13,492 nt of DNA. Source: an uncultured Burkholderiaceae bacterium. GTDB lineage: Bacteria; Pseudomonadota; Gammaproteobacteria; Burkholderiales; Burkholderiaceae_F. The DNA lies in assembly GCA_937936215.1 (NCBI GenBank), contig CALGWX010000284.1, positions 1 through 13,492 on the forward strand, written 5' to 3'. Shown in pieces: positions 9,682 through 13,492 of this stretch. Position 1 is the first letter of the stretch. Each line of letters starts with the position of its first letter. The notes under the pieces are model-generated. The model was not told the origin of the DNA. It did no database searches and saw only the letters and a program-made list of their open reading frames with translations. The position numbers and the translations under genes were made by a program.

Positions 9682-11082
9682 ATGATCTTCAATCCCCGTC
9701 CGTCGACCCGGCCGCCTGCCGTGGCCGGCATGTTCTATCCCGCGTCAGCGCACGAACTGCGCCGCCAGGTCGACGATTTGCTGGCGGCGGCGCCGCGGTC
9801 GGCCGCCGCGGCACCGAAGGCGCTGATCGCCCCCCACGCCGGCTACGTCTACTCCGGGCCGATCGCCGCCAGTGCCTACGCGCGCATCGCGCCGCACGCC
9901 GGGCGAATCCGCCGCGTGGTGCTGCTCGGGCCGGCGCACCGGGTGCCGGTGCGCGGGCTGGCGACGCCCGGCGTGGATCGCTTCGCCACGCCGCTGGGCG
10001 CGGTCGAGGTCGACCGCGACGCGCTGGCGGCGCTGCGCCCGCTGCCGCAGGTGACCGAAAGCCCGCTCGCCCACGCGGCCGAGCACGCGCTCGAAGTGCA
10101 CTTGCCGTTCCTGCAGCGGTTGCTGCCGGAGTTCCGGTTGGTGCCGCTCGCCGTGGGCCACGCCACCGCCGAGGAGGTCGAGCAGGCCCTCGACCGCCTC
10201 TGGGGCGGCGACGAGACGCTGATCGTCGTCAGCTCCGATCTCTCGCACTACCTGCCCTACGACACCGCGCGGGCGGTGGACCGGGCAACCCTTGACCAGG
10301 TGCTGCGGCTCGACGAGTCGCTCGACCACGAGCAGGCCTGTGGCGCCACGCCAATAGGCGGCCTGTTGCGGGCGGCGCGCCGCCGCGGTCTGCGCGCCGA
10401 GCTGCTGGACCTGCGCAACTCCGGCGACACCGCCGGCGACCGGCGCCGGGTGGTCGGCTACGCGGCGGTGGCGTTCACGCCGGCCGCCACCAGCGACGAC
10501 GACGCCGTCGAAGAAGAGACCGCACTGCCCGCGGCCGAGCGTGGCCGCGTGCTGCTGGCGCACGCGCGTGCATCGATCGCCGAGGCGCTGCGACTGATCG
10601 CGCTGCCCGCGCCCGAGCACGCCTTTCTCGCGCAACCCGGCGCCAGCTTCGTCACCCTGCGCATGGCGGGCGAGTTGCGCGGCTGCATCGGCTCGCTGGC
10701 CCCGCGCCGTGCGCTGCGCGAGGACGTGCGCGCCAACGCCCGTGCCGCGGCCTTCGACGATCCGCGCTTCGATCCGCTGACGGCCGACGAGTACGAGCGG
10801 ATCGACGTCGAGGTCTCCGTCCTGTCGGCCGCCACGCCGCTGCCGGTGGCGAGCGAGTCCGACCTGCATGCCCGCCTGCGCCCCGGCGTCGACGGCCTGG
10901 TGCTGGAACTCGGCCGCTGCCGCAGCACCTTCCTGCCGCAGGTGTGGGAGTCCTTGCCGCGGCCGCGCGACTTCGTGGATGAACTGAAGCGCAAGGCGGG
11001 GCTGCCGCGCGATTTCTGGGCCGCCGAGCTGCGTTTTTCCCGCTACACGGTCGAGAAGTTCACCGAAGAGGCGACCGCATGA
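9682..11082 (+). CDS. amrB-amrA: AmmeMemoRadiSam system fusion protein AmrB-AmrA (Memo + AMMECR1)
   Basis: This 466-residue protein fuses two parts of the AmmeMemoRadiSam system. Residues 1 to about 268 form a Memo/AmrB domain: RPPAVAGMFYP, LIAPHAGYVYSGP (His52), GPAHRVPV (His86), VVSSDLSHY (182-190) and EQACGATPIGGLL (Cys220). His52, His86 and Cys220 correspond to the metal-binding His, His, Cys set described for human MEMO1. After an acidic linker (SDDDAVEEET, 271-280), residues about 284-466 form an AMMECR1/AmrA domain with FVTLRMAGELRGCIGSL (323-339), containing the hallmark LRGCIG. The fusion order is B then A. The stop overlaps the amrS start by 4 bp (ATGA), so the two are translationally coupled. 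Fusion plus coupling argues that all three activities act together. The reaction is not known to me. Confidence 0.95.
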   Translation: MIFNPRPSTRPPAVAGMFYPASAHELRRQVDDLLAAAPRSAAAAPKALIAPHAGYVYSGPIAASAYARIAPHAGRIRRVVLLGPAHRVPVRGLATPGVDRFATPLGAVEVDRDALAALRPLPQVTESPLAHAAEHALEVHLPFLQRLLPEFRLVPLAVGHATAEEVEQALDRLWGGDETLIVVSSDLSHYLPYDTARAVDRATLDQVLRLDESLDHEQACGATPIGGLLRAARRRGLRAELLDLRNSGDTAGDRRRVVGYAAVAFTPAATSDDDAVEEETALPAAERGRVLLAHARASIAEALRLIALPAPEHAFLAQPGASFVTLRMAGELRGCIGSLAPRRALREDVRANARAAAFDDPRFDPLTADEYERIDVEVSVLSAATPLPVASESDLHARLRPGVDGLVLELGRCRSTFLPQVWESLPRPRDFVDELKRKAGLPRDFWAAELRFSRYTVEKFTEEATA

Positions 11083-12194
11083 AACCCGCCGTCACCGATC
11101 GACCCGCCTCGTCGCAGCCGGACGAGCATCACCCGGCGCGCTGGTGGCACAAGCTACCCGACGGCCGCATCCAGTGCGACCTGTGCCCGCGCGACTGCAA
11201 GCTGCACGACGGCCAGCGCGGCCTGTGCTTCGTGCGCAAGCGGGAAGGCGAGGCCATGGTGCTCACCACCTACGGCCGCTCTTCGGGCTTCTGCGTCGAC
11301 CCGATCGAGAAGAAGCCGCTGAACCACTTCTACCCCGGCTCGTCGGTGTTCAGCTTCGGCACCGCCGGCTGCAACCTCGCCTGCAAGTTCTGCCAGAACT
11401 GGGACATCTCCAAGTCCACCGCGATGGACCGCCTGATGGATGCGGCCTCGCCGGAGGCGATTGCCGAGGCGGCCGAGCAAACCGGCTGCCGCAGCGTCGC
11501 CTTCACCTACAACGACCCGGTGATCTTCGCCGAGTACGCGATCGACACCGCGATCGCCTGCCACGCGCGCGGGCTGGCCACGGTAGCGGTGACCGCCGGC
11601 TACATCCACGCCGAGCCGCGCGCCGAGTTCTACGCCCAAATGGACGCGGCCAACGTCGACCTGAAGGCGTTTTCCGAGGATTTCTACTTCAAGCTCACCG
11701 GCGCGCACCTGGCGCCGGTGCTCGACACGCTGAAGTACCTGGTCCACGAGACCAACGTGTGGACCGAGATCACCACCCTGCTGATTCCGACCAAGAACGA
11801 CTCGGACGCCGAGCTGCGGGCGATGTGCCAGTGGATCGCCAAGGAACTGCGGCCCGACGTGCCGCTGCACTTCACCGCCTTTCACCCCGACTACAAGCTC
11901 GACGATCTGCCGCCCACGCCGGCCTCCACACTCGCCCGCGCGCGCCGCATCGCGCTCGAAGAAGGGCTGCAGTACGTCTACACCGGCAACGTGCACGACC
12001 GCGAAGGCGGCTCGACCTTCTGCCCGCGCTGCCACGCGCTGCTGATCGAGCGCGACTGGCACCGCATCCTGCGTTACGAACTGACCGACGACGGCCGCTG
12101 CCCGCACTGCGCGCAGGCGATCGCCGGCCGCTTCGAGCCGTATCGCGGCAGCTTCGGCAACCGGCGCTTCGCCGTGCGCATGGCGCGGCCATAA
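11079..12194 (+). CDS. amrS: AmmeMemoRadiSam system radical SAM enzyme
   Basis: This 371-residue radical SAM protein carries the [4Fe-4S] ligands Cys98, Cys102 and Cys105 in GTAGCNLACKFCQNW. It resembles the glycyl-radical-activating-enzyme-like group that includes the AmrS family. An N-terminal cysteine cluster (Cys33, Cys36, Cys40 and Cys50 in CDLCPRDCKLHDGQRGLC) and a C-terminal zinc-ribbon-like set (CPRC at 315-318, CPHC at 341-344) bracket the barrel. Family landmarks seen are DPIEKKPLNHFYPG (74-87), FTYNDPVIFAEY (142-153), NVDLKAFSEDFY (192-203) and HFTAFHPDYKL (264-274). It is cytoplasmic and oxygen-sensitive by family. It overlaps the AmrB-AmrA gene by 4 bp. The substrate is unknown; earlier names such as pyruvate formate-lyase activator for this family are probably misleading, since no glycyl radical enzyme is nearby. 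Confidence 0.95.
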   Translation: MKPAVTDRPASSQPDEHHPARWWHKLPDGRIQCDLCPRDCKLHDGQRGLCFVRKREGEAMVLTTYGRSSGFCVDPIEKKPLNHFYPGSSVFSFGTAGCNLACKFCQNWDISKSTAMDRLMDAASPEAIAEAAEQTGCRSVAFTYNDPVIFAEYAIDTAIACHARGLATVAVTAGYIHAEPRAEFYAQMDAANVDLKAFSEDFYFKLTGAHLAPVLDTLKYLVHETNVWTEITTLLIPTKNDSDAELRAMCQWIAKELRPDVPLHFTAFHPDYKLDDLPPTPASTLARARRIALEEGLQYVYTGNVHDREGGSTFCPRCHALLIERDWHRILRYELTDDGRCPHCAQAIAGRFEPYRGSFGNRRFAVRMARP

Positions 12195-12235
12195 TCGCCA
12201 CCAGCCGCGCGTGTGGGGCGCGGCGCGGAGGAGCG

Positions 12236-12856
12236 ATGGCACTGAAGGCCGGCCGGCCACGCTTGCGCGTCGGCGATTCGTGGCGTTTTGCGAGCCAGGA
12301 TCGGCTGCGCGGCGCGCGCTTCGAGGAGTCGCGGCGGATCGTCGCCATCGGGCGCGAGTTCGTGGTGTGCGAACTGGCCTCCACCGACCCCGCGTTTGCC
12401 GCCGGCCGCGCCGAGTACACGCGCGAGTGGAACCTGTTGTCACGCCCGGCCGCCGCGGCGCCCGGCGACGAACCCGACCCCGACAATCGCTGGCGCTGGA
12501 CGCCGCACTATCCGCAGTTCCGCTTTCCGCTGACCGTCGGCCGGCGTTGGTCGGGTACCGCGACCGTCGAAAACCGCGCCACCGACACCCGCAACGGGCA
12601 CCGCTACGAGGCGCGGGTGCTGGGAGAAACGCAGGTCACGGTGCCTGCCGGCACCTTCGAGGTGCTGACGGTGCGCTTCGAGTCGACGGTGGCGAGCGAC
12701 GACGGCCAGGCCCAGCTTTCCTGGCGCAATGTCGAGATGCTGTACTACGCGCCGAAAGCGAACCTGTTCGTCCGCTACGAGCAGTCGATCACCGGCCCTG
12801 ACGGCCAGCCCGCGCGCGACATCGCGCTCGAGCTGCTGGACTACCAGCCCGCCTGA
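12236..12856 (+). CDS. Uncharacterised beta-rich protein with two VGxxW modules
   Basis: This 206-residue protein has a strong ribosome site (GGAGGAG at 12227-12233) just before the ATG. I do not recognise a named family. The sequence looks like two related beta-rich modules. The first starts LRVGDSWRF (10-18) and continues RRIVAIGREFVVCEL. The second starts LTVGRRWSG (99-107) and continues YEARVLGETQVTVPAGTFEVLTVRFES (about 124-150), then MLYYAPKANLFVRYEQS (168-184). The VPAGTFxxLxV and YYAPxxxLFVRYE pieces recall many uncharacterised, usually exported, proteobacterial proteins with a DUF3108-like beta fold. Here there is no signal peptide or lipobox, so it should stay in the cytoplasm unless the start is wrong. 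It follows amrS after 41 bp and is probably in the same transcript; a shared function is only a guess. Confidence 0.78.
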   Translation: MALKAGRPRLRVGDSWRFASQDRLRGARFEESRRIVAIGREFVVCELASTDPAFAAGRAEYTREWNLLSRPAAAAPGDEPDPDNRWRWTPHYPQFRFPLTVGRRWSGTATVENRATDTRNGHRYEARVLGETQVTVPAGTFEVLTVRFESTVASDDGQAQLSWRNVEMLYYAPKANLFVRYEQSITGPDGQPARDIALELLDYQPA

Positions 12857-13028
12857 TGAGAAGCCGCTCGCCGTCTTGTGCGCCCCTGCCGCCATCGTCA
12901 GGCGCCTCGCGGTCGTGCGCGGCCACTCGCAAGCGATGGCGGGCTGCCGCGCCACCGCCGTCGGCGACGCGCGCGTCGCGGCAGCGGCCTGGCGGCGACT
13001 GGCGCCAAACGCTGCAACGAAACTGACC
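12857..13028. other. Intergenic region before otnK with a 16-bp palindrome
   Basis: These 172 bp contain no supported gene. A perfect palindrome, GCGACGCGCGCGTCGC, lies at 12964-12979, about 50 bp before the otnK start. It could be an operator or a hairpin, but alternating G/C sequence produces such palindromes easily here. I see no good -10 or -35 pair and no T-tract terminator after the preceding gene. Confidence 0.35.
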
Positions 13029-13492
13029 ATGCTGCTGGGCTGCATCGCCGACGACTTCACCGGCGCCACCGACCTGGCTGGCACGATCGCGCTGGCCGGG
13101 CTGTCGGCAGTGCAGGTCAACGGCGTGCCGGAGGCGAGCCTCACGGTCGAGCCGGCCGACGCCGTCGTCGTGGCGTTGAAGTCGCGCACGATCGCCGCGC
13201 AGGAGGCCGTCGCGCAGTCGCTGGCCGCCCTGCGCTGGCTGCGCAGCCGCGGCGCGCAGCGCATCTACTTCAAGGTCTGCTCGACCTTCGACTCGACCCC
13301 CGCCGGCAACATCGGGCCGGTCGCCGATGCGCTCGTCGACGCCCTCGGCGCGCCGCTGAACGTCGTCACGCCGGCGTACCCTCGCAACGCCCGCACCGTC
13401 TACCAGGGGCACCTGTTCGTCGGCGAGTCGCTGCTGTCCGACACCGGCATGCGCACCCACCCGCTCACGCCGATGACCGACAGCAACCTGGT
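13029..13492 (+). CDS. otnK: 3-oxo-tetronate kinase (four-carbon acid sugar kinase family), 5' part
   Basis: This is an open frame to the window edge, giving the first 154 residues of a protein that is usually about 420 long. It begins MLLGCIADDFTGATDLAGT, the ATP-grasp-unlike sugar-acid kinase start formerly called DUF1537, and continues VVALKSRTI, IYFKVCSTFDSTPAGNIGP (about 79-97), VVTPAYPRNARTVYQGHLFV and GMRTHPLTPMTDSNLV at the edge. These match OtnK (YgbK) closely, including the STFDST and GNIGP segments. OtnK phosphorylates 3-oxo-tetronate at O4 in catabolism of four-carbon acid sugars, next to OtnC aldolase and a dehydrogenase, which should lie beyond the window if the pathway is complete. 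There is no clear ribosome site before the ATG, but the N-terminus matches the family start. It is truncated only by the window. Confidence 0.9.
   Translation, partial: MLLGCIADDFTGATDLAGTIALAGLSAVQVNGVPEASLTVEPADAVVVALKSRTIAAQEAVAQSLAALRWLRSRGAQRIYFKVCSTFDSTPAGNIGPVADALVDALGAPLNVVTPAYPRNARTVYQGHLFVGESLLSDTGMRTHPLTPMTDSNL

Noticed and set aside
11154..12443. A 429-codon minus-strand frame opposite amrS
   Set aside because: It is a shadow of amrS in GC-rich sequence, with no domain or ribosome site.

Overview
The window is about 13.5 kb of very GC-rich, densely coded bacterial chromosome. A DUF3567-family gene (a family I know from Betaproteobacteria), a full-length cobalamin-dependent methionine synthase that aligns closely with the proteobacterial enzyme, and strong G/C preference at third codon positions all point to a betaproteobacterium. 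Rhodocyclales or a relative is plausible, but that narrower placement is inference. I saw no rRNA, tRNA, CRISPR array or prophage.

Layout. Positions 1-1217 hold a two-gene unit: a small CobW-like protein that keeps the GCxCC metal motif but has no P-loop, overlapping by one base an alpha/beta hydrolase of the PcaD (3-oxoadipate enol-lactonase-like) type. A DUF3567 gene follows (1301-1558). It faces, tail to tail, an MFS transporter on the minus strand (1673-2947). The MFS gene and metH (3058-6768) diverge from a 110-bp region with two mirrored TACAAT -10 elements and a near-perfect 18-bp palindrome between them. Downstream of metH is a Phd/YefM-VapC toxin-antitoxin pair (6886-7569) whose control region carries two inverted repeats. 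Then comes a SWIM zinc-finger gene (7630-9612). Last are an AmmeMemoRadiSam operon (an AmrB-AmrA fusion overlapping the radical SAM gene amrS, 9682-12194), an uncharacterised protein with two VGxxW modules (12236-12856), and the 5' part of an otnK-like four-carbon sugar-acid kinase gene that runs off the window (13029 onward).

The most striking observation is in the SWIM gene. A 177-bp MITE-like element (8052-8228) with terminal inverted repeats and a 5-bp GTCAT target duplication sits inside it. The insertion adds 182 bp, which alone would shift the frame and place a TAA at the element's edge. About 50-70 bp upstream the natural coding frame shows a further net +1 shift. The two changes total 183 bp, so a 660-codon frame stays open and translates the element as an internal segment of about 60 residues. 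This looks like a transposon insertion rescued by a compensating indel, although a sequencing error upstream cannot be excluded from one sequence.

Functionally, MetH is housekeeping one-carbon and methionine metabolism. The toxin-antitoxin pair, the SWIM gene and its MITE form a small accessory-like patch between metH and the amr genes. The AmmeMemoRadiSam set is a conserved radical SAM system whose reaction I do not know, and its downstream VGxxW neighbour may or may not belong to it.
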